NCBI GenBank assembly: GCA_003601835.1
Contig: PIYB01000006.1
Location: 1 to 38,087, forward strand
Source of the DNA: Candidatus Bathyarchaeota archaeon
GTDB lineage: Archaea; Thermoproteota; Bathyarchaeia; Bathyarchaeales; DTEX01
Direction of reading: 5' to 3'
DNA length: 38,087 bases
The notes under the pieces are model-generated. The model was not told the origin of the DNA, made no database searches, and saw nothing but the letters and a program-made list of their open reading frames with translations. Positions 16,798-25,995 of the stretch are shown here, one piece after another (position 1 is the first letter of the stretch; each line of letters opens with the position of its first letter). The position numbers and the translations under genes were made by a program.

Positions 16798-17373
16798 TCC
16801 GGGACCTTGTACGAGCACCGTTTCACCTGTTTTCAGTGGGTGCAGATCGAAGCTATGAGCAGAGGTGTCTCCGGAACATGAAGCGGAAACAAGGGTCACA
16901 GGGTCGATTTGCTTGTCTAGCTTTATGATTTTTGTCTTTTCATCTAAGACCATCGCTTCGGAATAGCAGCCGTTAAGGTATGGCGGCTCCGCGCATGTTT
17001 TTGAGATGCCGTAGGTCCACCTGTTGACGCACAGTGACGGCGTTTTATGTATGACGCAGTAATGGCATACGCCGCAAACAACACCTCTGTCCCATATTAT
17101 GTTATCTCCCACGTTCAGAACATTTCCGAAAACGTCAGATTTTTCGCCGGCGAGGTCTTCGACGACCCCGATTCCTTCATGCCCCAAGATTAAAGGCGTC
17201 TTAACTCTCGGATCTAATCCTTTCCAGATGTGAACGTCTGAACCGCAAACTCCTGAGGCGGTTATCCTGACAAGAACCTGTCCTTCACGGAGTTTAGGAA
17301 CCTCAAAGTTCTGCATTTCGAGCGGTTTGCCAAACTCTGTGACAACCGCTGCTCTAACTTTCCTCAACACCAT
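16790..17373 (-). pseudogene. Zinc alcohol dehydrogenase (MDR family), C-terminally truncated
   Basis: The protein starts MVLRKVRAAVVTEFGKPLE at ATG 17373 and has the normal MDR N-terminal half: the catalytic zinc motif GVCGSDVHIWKG and GHEGIGVVEDL, then the structural-zinc loop CGVCHYC with a fourth cysteine in SLCVNRW. It reaches VLVQGPGPIGA, the start of the NAD(P)-binding Rossmann fold, then stops matching: about 195 of roughly 345 residues remain. The frame runs on into sequence antisense to the dehydrogenase-like remnant. It follows the flavoprotein gene by 22 bases and was the last gene of the sugar-acid operon. Confidence 0.8.
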
Positions 17374-17395
17374 TTTCCTTCTTTTCTGTCTCAAG

Positions 17396-19092
17396 TTACG
17401 GGTGGATTAGCATGTTAGGCATCCTCGTGTTGACTTTCAGGTCTGGACCAACCTTTTGAACCTCTATCATCTTCAACCAGTCCTCGTCGTTTCTCTCCGG
17501 ATAATCAGCCTGGTAATGGCTTCCCCGCATTTCTGTTCTGGTCAATGCGGATTTCACGATGACCAATCCTACGTCAATCATGTTCCTTGGCTCCAAAGCC
17601 TTAACTAAAGATGATTCACACACATCTAGCTCTGAACGCGTAAGCCTTTCGTACTTCAGTAGATTTTCGTAGGCTTCATTCAACGATTTTTCAGTTCTCA
17701 CCACAGAAACCTTACGCCACATCGTCTCTTGGAGAACGCTCGTAATATCTCGGACAGCGGTTTTTCCCCTCTGTTTTTCTAGTTCTGCAATTCTGTCTGC
17801 GATTTTTTCAGCTTCTTCGAAACCGGGCGCAAACACGTTCTTTCCTTGTTCAGCTGCATATTTGCCTGCTCTCGCCCCGAAAACTTGGCAGTCTGCAAGC
17901 GAGTTGCCTCCAGGTCTGTTAGATCCATGTTGTCCGCCAGCCGCCTCTCCAGCCGCGTATAATCCGGGAACCGTTGTTTCAGCCTTTCCGTTTATGAGTA
18001 TTCCTCCGTTCATGTGCTGGATTGAAGGCGCTGTTTCCAGCGGTTGTTTTCGGATGTCTATTCCTCTTGTGACAAAATATTTGAACGGGATGCCGGCTTT
18101 TGTCTCTATGACATCTGCGGGAACGTGGGAAAGGTCGAAGTGGATTGCTCCATGCTTTGTCGCTCTTCCTTCAACTATCTCTGTGAAGTTAGCGATGTCA
18201 ATGTAACCCGATGAGTTTCTCATAGTGAACGGAAACGTCACAGACTTAAGTCTGTAAACTTCCTCGACGCTTAAGCCTGAAGGAAGATATCGTTTAAGAT
18301 ACTCTTCTCCACATCCGTTAAGGAGCCGGGGTCCAAGCCTCCACAGAATCCCGCCGACATCAAACTTGGTAACTACACATGGACCTATTTGCATGAACTC
18401 CATGTTAACAAGCTTTGCACCTGCGCGGAGAGCCATAGCGTATCCGTCACCCGTCATTCCTGAAGGAAAAACATTGTACTTATACAAGCCTCCATGCCCA
18501 CCCGTAGCAATAACCGTGGACTTCGCGATGAAAGCGGTCAGCTCCAAGGTTTCAAGATTGACGCCAACAGCGCCTGCTACTCTACCCTGATAGGTTACGA
18601 GATCTACAACCATCGTGTTTTCGACTACATGTATGCTTCTTTCTTCTACTTGCCGTTTCAAAGCGTCCATAATCTGTTTACCTGTGTCAGCACCGGTTCC
18701 ACAAGCTCTGGGATAGGTTGCACCATCAGACATGACATGCCGAAACCTTCCATCGGGCTCTTTAAGAAATTCCACCCCCCATTCTACGAGCTCACGGAAC
18801 CGTTCTGGCGCCTCATACACTATTATTTTCGCTAGGTTATGGTCACAGATGTAGCCACCCATTTTGACGATGTCTTGGAAATGAGCTTCGCAGCTATCTC
18901 GGGGATCAGTTAGACCCAAAGCGACGCCGTAAGCCATCCACTCTGAGGCTGAGTTAGGAGTGCAACCGGAAGCCCGTACCTACCTTTACATAGAATAATT
19001 GTTTCTGCCCCTAGACTGTCTGCCTCAATAGCAGCCCTTGATCCAGCTCCTCCTCCACCGATAATCAGAACATCGGTCTTGAGAACATTCAA
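17396..19092 (-). pseudogene. Fumarate reductase/succinate dehydrogenase-like flavoprotein, frameshifted
   Basis: The FAD-binding start DVLIIGGGGAGSRAAIEA (ATG 19092) and the main body (from about 18970 on) are in different frames; one base appears lost in the GGGCTTCCGG stretch near 18966-18975. Restoring it gives SGCTPNSASEWMAYGVALG, as the family expects. The body has ATGGHGGLYK, and the C-terminal FAD motif LYAAGEAAGGQHGSNRPGGN is intact, with total length near 565. The usual RGEGG catalytic segment is altered (GILWRLGPRLLNG), so the substrate may differ from fumarate. The lesion is a single base, so this is the remnant most likely to be a working gene hidden by an error. It is followed by the dehydrogenase remnant. 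Confidence 0.7.
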
Positions 19093-19213
19093 GCATGTTT
19101 TCTCCTAGCCACACCTGTAAACAATCAAGGCTAGTCTTACCTGAAAGACAACAGCATCTATCTTATGACCTTGTGGACTTATCACGGTTAACGCGTAATT
19201 CGTATCCTTTTGC

Positions 19214-19903
19214 CTATGTCAGCGTTGCCCTTGCTTCCTTAATCCATTTCAGACATTGCTCAGCTTTCTTCGATATCGCCTCGAAGTCGCCTGCCTTCAC
19301 CAAATCCTTCCGAACGAGCTTCGACCCGATGCCTAAAGCCGCAGCACCAGCCGTTATCCACTCAAAGATGCTTTCACGCGTAGCATCCACCCCGCCGGTT
19401 GGCATCAGCAACACCCACGGACAAGGACCGCGGATAGCCTTGATAAAAGCGGGACCTCCAACCTGCGTTCCCGGAAAGACTTTAACAATGTCGCATCCCA
19501 ATTCCTCGGCTAAAGAGATTTCGGTTGCAGACCCGCATCCCGGGCTGTACGGGATCTTCCTTCGGTTGCAGATTTTCGCGATTTCCGGGTTGAGAACTGG
19601 TCCAACCACAAAGTTGGCGCCGCTGTTTATGTAGATGCCTGCTGTGACGGGGTCAATGACTGAGCCTACGCCTATGATGACGTCGTCGTATTCCTTGTTA
19701 ACCCATTTCGCAAGATCTGTGAAAACTTGGTAAGCGAAGTCACCTCGGTTCGTGAACTCCACTACCTTCGCTCCGCCGTCAACGCATGCCTTAACAATGT
19801 TTTTTGCGGTATCTAGGTCGCCGTTGTAGAAAACTGGAACTAGTCCTAGCTCTAAGATTTTGCCGATAACCACATGCTTCATAAATTTTGCCATTTTTAA
19901 CAT
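19214..19903 (-). CDS. eda: KDPG/KHG aldolase
   Basis: This class I aldolase cleaves 2-keto-3-deoxy-6-phosphogluconate to pyruvate and glyceraldehyde 3-phosphate. The 229-residue protein has VVEFTNRGD near residue 47 (catalytic Glu), PGCGSATEI, and the Schiff-base lysine in CDIVKVFPGTQVGG near 140; MPTGGVD is the phosphate-binding loop. ATG 19903 has GGAG just upstream. It lies 14 bases after the KDG kinase gene, and together they form the lower, phosphorylating part of the Entner-Doudoroff or hexuronate route. Unlike its operon neighbours it is intact. Confidence 0.88.
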   Translation of the reverse strand: MLKMAKFMKHVVIGKILELGLVPVFYNGDLDTAKNIVKACVDGGAKVVEFTNRGDFAYQVFTDLAKWVNKEYDDVIIGVGSVIDPVTAGIYINSGANFVVGPVLNPEIAKICNRRKIPYSPGCGSATEISLAEELGCDIVKVFPGTQVGGPAFIKAIRGPCPWVLLMPTGGVDATRESIFEWITAGAAALGIGSKLVRKDLVKAGDFEAISKKAEQCLKWIKEARATLT

Positions 19904-19917
19904 CGCTCCTTCATCGT

Positions 19918-20970
19918 TTATCTTGACACTCTTCCAGAAACTATCCCTGACATTATCTTCTCAACTTCCTCAACTGAAACAATGTTTGAATCTCCAATGA
20001 TCGTGTGCTTCAGACAGGAAGCTGCCACAGCGAAGTTCAAGACCCTCTGCGGATCCTCTGGGAAGTTCAGAAGACCATAGATCAACCCTGCAGCAAAAGA
20101 GTCTCCTCCTCCCACTCGATCTACTATGTGAGTTATGTCATACGTCGGCGCCGTGAAAAAGTTCTTCCCGTCATAGAGCACACCTGACCATGTGTTGTGG
20201 CTAGCGCTGATGCTGCCTCGCAGCGTGATTGCAACCTTTTGTAAATTCGGAAACTTTTGCATCAGTTGCTTTGCAACGTAAAGATATTTTTCGCTTTCCA
20301 CCTTACCTTTGAGAACATCTACTCCCGGCGCCTTTATGCCGAAGACTTTGTCAGCATCCTCCTCGTTGCCGATTGCTATATCAGCGTACTTTACAAGTTC
20401 GGTCATGACCTCCGTGGCGGTCTTTCCCCACTTCCATAGCTTGCTACGGTAGTTGAGGTCGCAGGAAACCGTTAAGTTCATCTCCTTAGCCTTCTTCACA
20501 GCCTCCAAGCAGGTTTCAGCTGCTCCGCGGCTTATAGCAGGGGTTATCCCGGTCCAGTGGAACCAACAGGCGTCCGAGAAAACCTTTTCCCAATCAATCA
20601 TACCTGGCTCGATTGTTGCAATAGCCGAGTTCGCTCGATCATATATCACCTTGCTTCCCCGCTGAACAGCCCCCACCTCCAAGAAGTATATTCCCAAACG
20701 TTCTCCGCCGCGAATGATTTTGTCTACACCTACACCGAACTGGCGAACATAGTTCAAACAAGCGTCTCCGATCTCGTTGGGAGGAAGCCTCGTCACATAG
20801 TCAACGGGAACCCCGAAGTTCGCCAAAGCTATTGCCACGTTAGCTTCTCCTCCGCCGTAAATAGCGTCAAAAGACCTGGCTTGCACGAATCTAAGGAAGT
20901 TGGGCGGCGAAAGCCGCAGCATTATTTCCCCAAACGTTACAACCTTCTTTTCCAAATCAAACACCACCAT
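19918..20970 (-). CDS. kdgK: 2-keto-3-deoxygluconate kinase (PfkB family)
   Basis: This ribokinase-family enzyme phosphorylates 2-keto-3-deoxygluconate to KDPG, the substrate of the next gene's aldolase. The 350-residue protein shows the PfkB N-terminal signature (GGGEANVAIALANFG near residues 39-53), and VGGGDSFAAGLIYG near 290 contains the catalytic aspartate and anion hole. It starts about 13 bases after the isomerase stop. Substrate assignment rests on the neighbour; fructose or another keto sugar cannot be excluded from sequence alone. The gene is complete. Confidence 0.85.
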   Translation of the reverse strand: MVVFDLEKKVVTFGEIMLRLSPPNFLRFVQARSFDAIYGGGEANVAIALANFGVPVDYVTRLPPNEIGDACLNYVRQFGVGVDKIIRGGERLGIYFLEVGAVQRGSKVIYDRANSAIATIEPGMIDWEKVFSDACWFHWTGITPAISRGAAETCLEAVKKAKEMNLTVSCDLNYRSKLWKWGKTATEVMTELVKYADIAIGNEEDADKVFGIKAPGVDVLKGKVESEKYLYVAKQLMQKFPNLQKVAITLRGSISASHNTWSGVLYDGKNFFTAPTYDITHIVDRVGGGDSFAAGLIYGLLNFPEDPQRVLNFAVAASCLKHTIIGDSNIVSVEEVEKIMSGIVSGRVSR

Positions 20971-20983
20971 TAACAGGTGACCA

Positions 20984-22237
20984 TCATTTTATGCGGTCCC
21001 AAATCGGCTTGACTCGTCGTTGCCCCTCCGACCCAAGTATTATCGGCTCCACCCCGCTGATTTCGCAGAGATATGTTAACGCGCGAATGTGGTTACCTGC
21101 GACGCCTAGTATGTGGTTGCATGGGAACAGCTTAAGGAACTCCTCGAAGTCGCAGTGGAGCTTAGCGTGAACGTGCCAAGTCGGGTTGGTTTCTGCGTTG
21201 AGGCGAATCCGTTCTTCACGGGGCAGCTCAACAGCTTCACCTAACACCATGACCATGTAAAGCTTGTCATCCCACAACCCAAGCCGAGCAAAAGTTATCT
21301 CGCCCGGTGCAGCGTCAAACTCAACTGAGGCGCCTCCAGCCTTGAAGTAGTATTCCAGAGCAGGATGAAACGTGATCTTCTTGAAGTTCTCTTCCGGGTT
21401 CATGCTTCTCGAAGCGTACCAGCTGGCGTGATTGCCTGAGTTGCAAAGGTCCCAAAGGTCTTTGTCAGGGTGGTACAGTCGAACATCCATGAACAGAACC
21501 GGCAATCCTCCGGAGATATATTTGAGCAGCTGCATTGTCACGGCTGCCAGTGAATCAGCCTCAGTGGCGCAGACGGTGGACTCCTTGGCTCCGTTCCAGT
21601 CATAGGGATCGTTCATCAACATTTCAGGAACATCTCCTAGGCACATGTATTCCGTTAGTTCATGTTACCCTTTCAACCCGCAGAAGTCAAACCCTTCTTC
21701 TTCATTGACCATTTTCATAGCCAAGTAAAGCCTAATCTGGTTTTTTAGCGTTTCAGGGGTTAACATTTTCTCGTCGTATTTTAACCGGTCGCCTAGAAGC
21801 TGCTCGAACCACTTGAAGCCTTTCTCCCCCTCTTCTTCATCAACTTCCTTCATCTTTTTGACGAGCCACAACTGGTCGATCTGGCGGGTAGTGACGCCGA
21901 ACGTTTTTATGATCGGCACAAGATGGAAGTAACCTGTTTCCATGTCCATAGAATGTCCGCCGTACATCCCGTACACTTCGTTTTGAATCGTCGTGTATGC
22001 TTGGGACGCTCGAACCCAGTCAATGACCTTGGCACATGTTTCAGGGTCATCAATATCGCCGACTATGCGATGGGTTCTGATTCCAGCTTGACGCAACGCG
22101 CCGTCAATGTTCTTTGCTCCTTTGCGGATGACCTCCGCCCATTGTTGCAGAACTTCCGTACATTCACGGTTGTTTGTTTTCCAGAGGTGTCCCCTTTCAT
22201 CGTTGAACATCACAATACCGATTGGGGTGCTTCGCAT
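20984..22237 (-). pseudogene. L-fucose/arabinose isomerase-like protein with internal stop
   Basis: Two blocks in one frame make a sugar-isomerase-like protein of about 417 residues. The first block (ATG 22237) has IGIVMFNDERGHLW and YGGHSMDMETGYFHLVP and ends FDFCGLKG. A TAA at 21665-21667 follows, then HELTEYMCLGDVPEMLMNDP, the usual continuation, where family members have a residue such as Gln at the stop. The second block has VCATEADSLAAVTMQLLK and AGNHIRALTY. The frame is otherwise unbroken, so this is a single nonsense change. The enzyme would have made a ketose for the kinase and aldolase downstream. An N-terminal extension to 22300 is unlikely. Confidence 0.75.
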
Positions 22238-22408
22238 GGAATCGCCTTTCTGGTCTCCAGTTAGGAAAGCATGGCTGATAACATTTAAAGTTGATGTCAT
22301 GTAACCCTATTCAAAAGCTTTAGCAGCCACATAATGAAAGGGAGAACGAAAGGCGAAGAAAGATTCAGGGCTGAAGAAACAATTTTTGCCGTTTTTCTCA
22401 GCCGTTTC

Positions 22409-23185
22409 TCATCGTGCTAGCGAGTCGCCGTATTTAGATATGTCAGAGCCCTCGAGGATTTCTCTTCTTTTCACTATTTCATTGAACTCGATAAATTCGC
22501 CGCCTACTATCTTAAGCTTCGGTTCTATTATTCGGTTATTAATTTCAATTACATTGTAGGAGTTAAGGAAGAAGCCTCTTAGCTTTTCACATGACACGCT
22601 TCCCGCGTGCAACACTTGCATGTCTTCAAGTTTCCACTTCCAAGGTCTATGCCTATGCCCGCATAGAACGAGGTCAACCTTGGATTTTGTAAGGCTTCTT
22701 AAGGCGTCTCCGGCGTCTATCACAGTGATTTGGTCTGCGCCGGTGTCTGGAACCGGAATGATGTGATGGTGTATTGCGACAATCTTTATCTTGTCCTTGT
22801 ATTTTTCCAGGGTTCTTTCAAGCCACAGGTTCTGCCGGTGCCCGATTTCACCGTCGTTTCTGTCCGGTCTTGCTGAGCTTAAAACTGCGATAACGACATC
22901 GTCCAGTTCGGTTACTTGAAGAAACGGAAAATACTCCTTGAACAAAAGGTAACCTGTGGACCGATAGTCGTGGTTACCGCTGACATAAATGATCTTCTCG
23001 GCTTTCAGTTTCCCAAGTTCCTTCTGCGCCATCTTGAATTCTGACATAAGACCTTCTTCTGTTAGATCACCGGTAACCAGCACAACATCAGGACGCAGTT
23101 CATTGATCTCCTTAACCGCGGTTTCGAATACTTTTTTGCGGAATAAAGGTCCGCAGTGAAGATCGGATATCTGAACTAACAGCAT
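22409..23185 (-). CDS. Calcineurin-like metallophosphoesterase
   Basis: All metal-binding motifs of the family are visible in this 258-residue protein: ISDLHCG near residue 6, VTGDLTEEG near 37, the active-site SGNHDYR near 68, AIHHHIIP near 138, and LCGHRHRP near 173. It most resembles the Icc / 3',5'-cyclic-nucleotide phosphodiesterase branch, cytoplasmic, with no signal peptide. Its true substrate is unknown. A TATA box (CGTATAAATC near 23218-23226) and GGTGA upstream support ATG 23185. It stands alone. Confidence 0.85.
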   Translation of the reverse strand: MLLVQISDLHCGPLFRKKVFETAVKEINELRPDVVLVTGDLTEEGLMSEFKMAQKELGKLKAEKIIYVSGNHDYRSTGYLLFKEYFPFLQVTELDDVVIAVLSSARPDRNDGEIGHRQNLWLERTLEKYKDKIKIVAIHHHIIPVPDTGADQITVIDAGDALRSLTKSKVDLVLCGHRHRPWKWKLEDMQVLHAGSVSCEKLRGFFLNSYNVIEINNRIIEPKLKIVGGEFIEFNEIVKRREILEGSDISKYGDSLAR

Positions 23186-23402
23186 TCTTTTTCACCAAAA
23201 CAGGGTTTGTTCACAGATTTATACGCAGACTCCTTATTTGGGTTTACGGTGCGGACACGACATTCTCTCGTTTAGAACCTAGATGGCAAATCAGCTGGTC
23301 GGTAGCCTTTTTTTAATCCCAGCGCCGTTTCTGGATGAATATTTATCTTAAGGTTTACTCTTCTGTTTTCAGAAGAGATCTGGGAAACTGCCTGGGCGAA
23401 CC
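23186..23402. other. Divergent promoter region
   Basis: These 217 bases hold the phosphoesterase TATA box at about 23218-23226 and TTATCTTAAG near 23342, a possible promoter element for the zinc-finger gene. No coding sequence is convincing; a frame opening at 23335 is out of frame with the zinc-finger protein. Confidence 0.4.
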
Positions 23403-24071
23403 ATGGTTCTCATTGAAGAAGAATGTGCCTCCTGCGGCGCAACTTTCAATTATTATTCGCTTTACCGATGCTACGTATGCGGAAAAATGTTCTGCAGAAA
23501 CTGTTTCATCTATGATGAGGAAGGAAAAGTAATCTGCTTGAGATGCGCCAAGAGAAGAATTTTCCCGAAAACTCGGCTGAGCAAATATTCGCCGCTTACT
23601 ACGTATCTCGCTAGAAGAGCGAAATACGCAAATTATGTAACCCTTAGTTTCAAAAAGATCGAAGAAATAATCGGGGACCAGCTTCCTCCATCCGCTTACG
23701 AAAACCGGTATTGGTGGAGCAACACAAGAAACCGATCTGGTTCTGAGGCATGGCTAACAGCAGGCTGGAGCGTGTTAGAAGTCAATCTTGACAGCAAAAC
23801 AGTAGCCTTCAAAAAGAACAAGCCCACGGAAATCAACGTCCAAAGAAAAAGGCGAAGACGAATATCTGTGTCCCCTGCTTTCAAGGCGCTAGCTAAAAAA
23901 CGGAAACGTAAAAAACCGTCAGGACCGTCGAAGACTAAACTGGCTAAGGCTCAAGCTCGCTTCAAGAATATGCAACGGGAAAAGCTGCGTGTCCCGAAAT
24001 TCAGAGGAAAATTCAAGCCGAAAAAAGCATATGAAAAGAGACTTTACAACCTTGATGAGAAACCAGATTAG
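23403..24071 (+). CDS. Zinc-finger protein with DUF7662-like domain and basic tail
   Basis: Residues 9-50 hold a treble-clef-type zinc finger with four Cys pairs (CASC, CYVC, CRNC, CLRC), close to FYVE/RING spacing. Residues 60-140 match the DUF7662 pattern: YSPLTTYLARR, VTLSFKKIEEIIGDQLPPSA, YENRYWWSN and AWLTAGWSV. That domain is often seen in restriction- or defence-like proteins and small orphan proteins, without known activity. The last 80 residues are Lys/Arg-rich, suggesting nucleic-acid binding. The combination of finger, DUF7662 and basic tail in 222 residues is unusual to me. Start ATG 23403. Confidence 0.7.
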   Translation: MVLIEEECASCGATFNYYSLYRCYVCGKMFCRNCFIYDEEGKVICLRCAKRRIFPKTRLSKYSPLTTYLARRAKYANYVTLSFKKIEEIIGDQLPPSAYENRYWWSNTRNRSGSEAWLTAGWSVLEVNLDSKTVAFKKNKPTEINVQRKRRRRISVSPAFKALAKKRKRKKPSGPSKTKLAKAQARFKNMQREKLRVPKFRGKFKPKKAYEKRLYNLDEKPD

Positions 24072-24457
24072 ACCATTCAGAATGGTTGGTTTAGTAGCAT
24101 GTAAACAGAAGAGGCTGATGAATAACCAGCGAGATGGGGAGGGGGAAGATGAAAGAAAAAGAAATAGCGCCTTATCTGTAATGCATGTACCATTTTTCGA
24201 GGCTTCAAGTCGACTGGTGCAAGGAAAAACGTCGAAGAAATAAGCAGTAAAAACGCAGCTGAATAAAACGCCTTCAATAGGTCCCTCCTCATTAAGAATT
24301 TTTGGCAAAGCGAAGGGTTCCCGAACTCTCATTAAGCGTTTTAGAGCTGTTATGTCTGCGGTTTTAAGGTGCTCATCGATAAGACTTATAGTAGCGTTAA
24401 TGCAAGTAGTTTGCAGTTATCGCAGTTACATCAATACGCGTCCTTTGTAACGGAGTG
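24072..24457. other. Intergenic region with a strong ribosome-binding site and tiny frame
   Basis: This 386-base gap holds the miniature frame at 24149-24181 and the asnS promoter (ACTTATAGT near 24383-24391). Other open frames cross it on both strands but show no family features. A TGATGA near 24116 resembles a C box but has no matching D box. Confidence 0.5.
24149..24181 (+). CDS. Tiny reading frame behind a strong Shine-Dalgarno site
   Basis: A GGAGG core inside a G-rich run (24136-24145) lies seven or eight bases before an ATG that encodes only MKEKEIAPYL before a TAA. The same frame continues directly after the stop as CMYHFSRLQVDWCKEKRR and ends at 24250. It could be a leader peptide for asnS, a small gene broken by one nonsense change, or chance. 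I cannot choose between these. Confidence 0.3.
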   Translation: MKEKEIAPYL

Positions 24458-25777
24458 ATGAAAGGCTTGGAGAAGAACGGATTCGTTGATGTTTCTTCAA
24501 TTCTTTCCGGCTGCTACACAGGAGAAAAAGTGCGAATAAGAGGTTGGCTTGACAACATGCGGTCAAGCGGCGGCATCCATTTCTTCTTGGTACGAGACGG
24601 GACAGGCATAATTCAATGCACAATGAAAAAGGGAAAGGTAGATAACGAAAAGTTCGAAGAAGCGAGAAAGCTCACCCAAGAATCTACGCTGGAATTAACA
24701 GGCACCGTGCAGGAAGATCGTAGAGCACCCGGCGGGTACGAGATCCGAATAGAAGACATGAACATCATCCACCTAGCCGAAGAAGGTTATCCCATCGCGA
24801 AAAAATATCATGGCCCAGAATTCCTTTTGGATCACCGGCATCTTTGGATCCGAAGCGAAAAAATGCAGAAGATCCTGCGTGTAAGGGCGAAATTTCTTGA
24901 AGCTGCCAGAGAATGGTTCCAGCTTAACGGCTACACAGAGTTCCATTCGCCGACGCTTATAACCGCCGCATGCGAAGGAGGCTCAACCCTTTTCACCGTG
25001 AAATACTTCAACACAGAAGCATACCTAAGCCAAAGCTGGCAGCTCTACGCCGAGGCTGCCATAGCCAGCTTGGGCAAAATATACACCGTTGCCCCTTCTT
25101 TTAGAGCTGAAAAATCAAGAACAAGAAGACATTTGACGGAATACTGGCATCTTGAGGCAGAAGCTGCATGGTGCGACCTAGAATGCATAATGAAGGTTCA
25201 GGAAGACCTGCTGGCTCACGTTTTCAACGCCTTGTCGGAACGGGTTCCTAGGGAACTCGAATCTCTCGGCAGACCTCCCGAAGAGCTTGCGAGGATGATG
25301 CCGCCATTCGAGAGGATTTCGTACGATGAGGTTGTGGACATCCTAGCCAAGAAGAAAGTGAAATTTAATTGGGGGGACGACCTCGGGTGGACGGAAGAAC
25401 AGAAACTTACAGAAGAATTCGACAAGCCATTCTTTGTCACCCATTTCCCCACTGGCGTAAAAGCTTTCTATCACAAACCTGACCCCGCGAGGCAGTCGGT
25501 TACGCTTTCAGCTGATCTTCTTGCTCCTGAAGGATACGGCGAAATCACCGGTGGCGGTCAACGGATCGATGATTTGGAGGAGCTGCTGAGAAGAATAGAG
25601 GAGGAGGGCCTTAACCCGAAGGATTATGAATGGTATATTGACTTAAGGCGATACGGTTCTGTACCACATTCAGGCTTTGGACTCGGCGTCGAACGGGTCA
25701 TAGCGTGGCTGTGTAAACTCAACCACATAAGGGATGCTATTGCCTTTCCAAGGCTCATAAACAGAGTTTATCCGTGA
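24458..25777 (+). CDS. asnS: Asparaginyl-tRNA synthetase
   Basis: This class IIb synthetase has 439 residues. An N-terminal OB-fold anticodon-binding domain (VRIRGWLDNMRSSGGIHFFL) is followed by the catalytic core with motif 2 in FRAEKSRTRRHLTEYWHLEAE and motif 3 in GFGLGVERVIAWL. The C-terminal AFPRLINRVYP is typical of AsnRS. Archaeal AspRS is its nearest relative; the closing motif and LSQSWQLYAEAA favour AsnRS, and a relative that makes Asn by another route is possible. ATG 24458 follows CGGAG. The gene is intact. Confidence 0.85.
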   Translation: MKGLEKNGFVDVSSILSGCYTGEKVRIRGWLDNMRSSGGIHFFLVRDGTGIIQCTMKKGKVDNEKFEEARKLTQESTLELTGTVQEDRRAPGGYEIRIEDMNIIHLAEEGYPIAKKYHGPEFLLDHRHLWIRSEKMQKILRVRAKFLEAAREWFQLNGYTEFHSPTLITAACEGGSTLFTVKYFNTEAYLSQSWQLYAEAAIASLGKIYTVAPSFRAEKSRTRRHLTEYWHLEAEAAWCDLECIMKVQEDLLAHVFNALSERVPRELESLGRPPEELARMMPPFERISYDEVVDILAKKKVKFNWGDDLGWTEEQKLTEEFDKPFFVTHFPTGVKAFYHKPDPARQSVTLSADLLAPEGYGEITGGGQRIDDLEELLRRIEEEGLNPKDYEWYIDLRRYGSVPHSGFGLGVERVIAWLCKLNHIRDAIAFPRLINRVYP

Positions 25778-25822
25778 CCAACGCCTGACTCCGAGCTTTA
25801 GCTGACAAAGAAGATTCCGATT

Positions 25823-25995
25823 TTAGTATATGTCTTCTTCTTCAGCTGTCTTCCTAATCGCTTCATCGCGGGTTAAGCCTTGCGTTTGGTATTCAGCGAT
25901 TTTGTATTCCAGAACATTTATGTTGCCCCAAGTTGTGATGTGTTTTCTGCGTAGCCTAGCGTAGAGATTATCGATGTTTTTCGGCTGTTTCCTCC
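25823..25995 (-). pseudogene. C-terminal fragment of an unknown small protein
   Basis: The minus strand encodes a protein-like stretch ending LEYKIAEYQTQGLTRDEAIRK and a short acidic tail, with regular helical spacing and normal codon use, but there is no ATG, GTG or TTG at its head. Before residue IDNLYARLRRK the frame runs into sequence antisense to the GH42 remnant, so its N-terminus has been lost at the same junction. I do not recognise the family. Confidence 0.45.

Noticed and set aside
24113-24150. C/D box small RNA
   Set aside because: A TGATGA is present but no D or D' box follows at suitable spacing.
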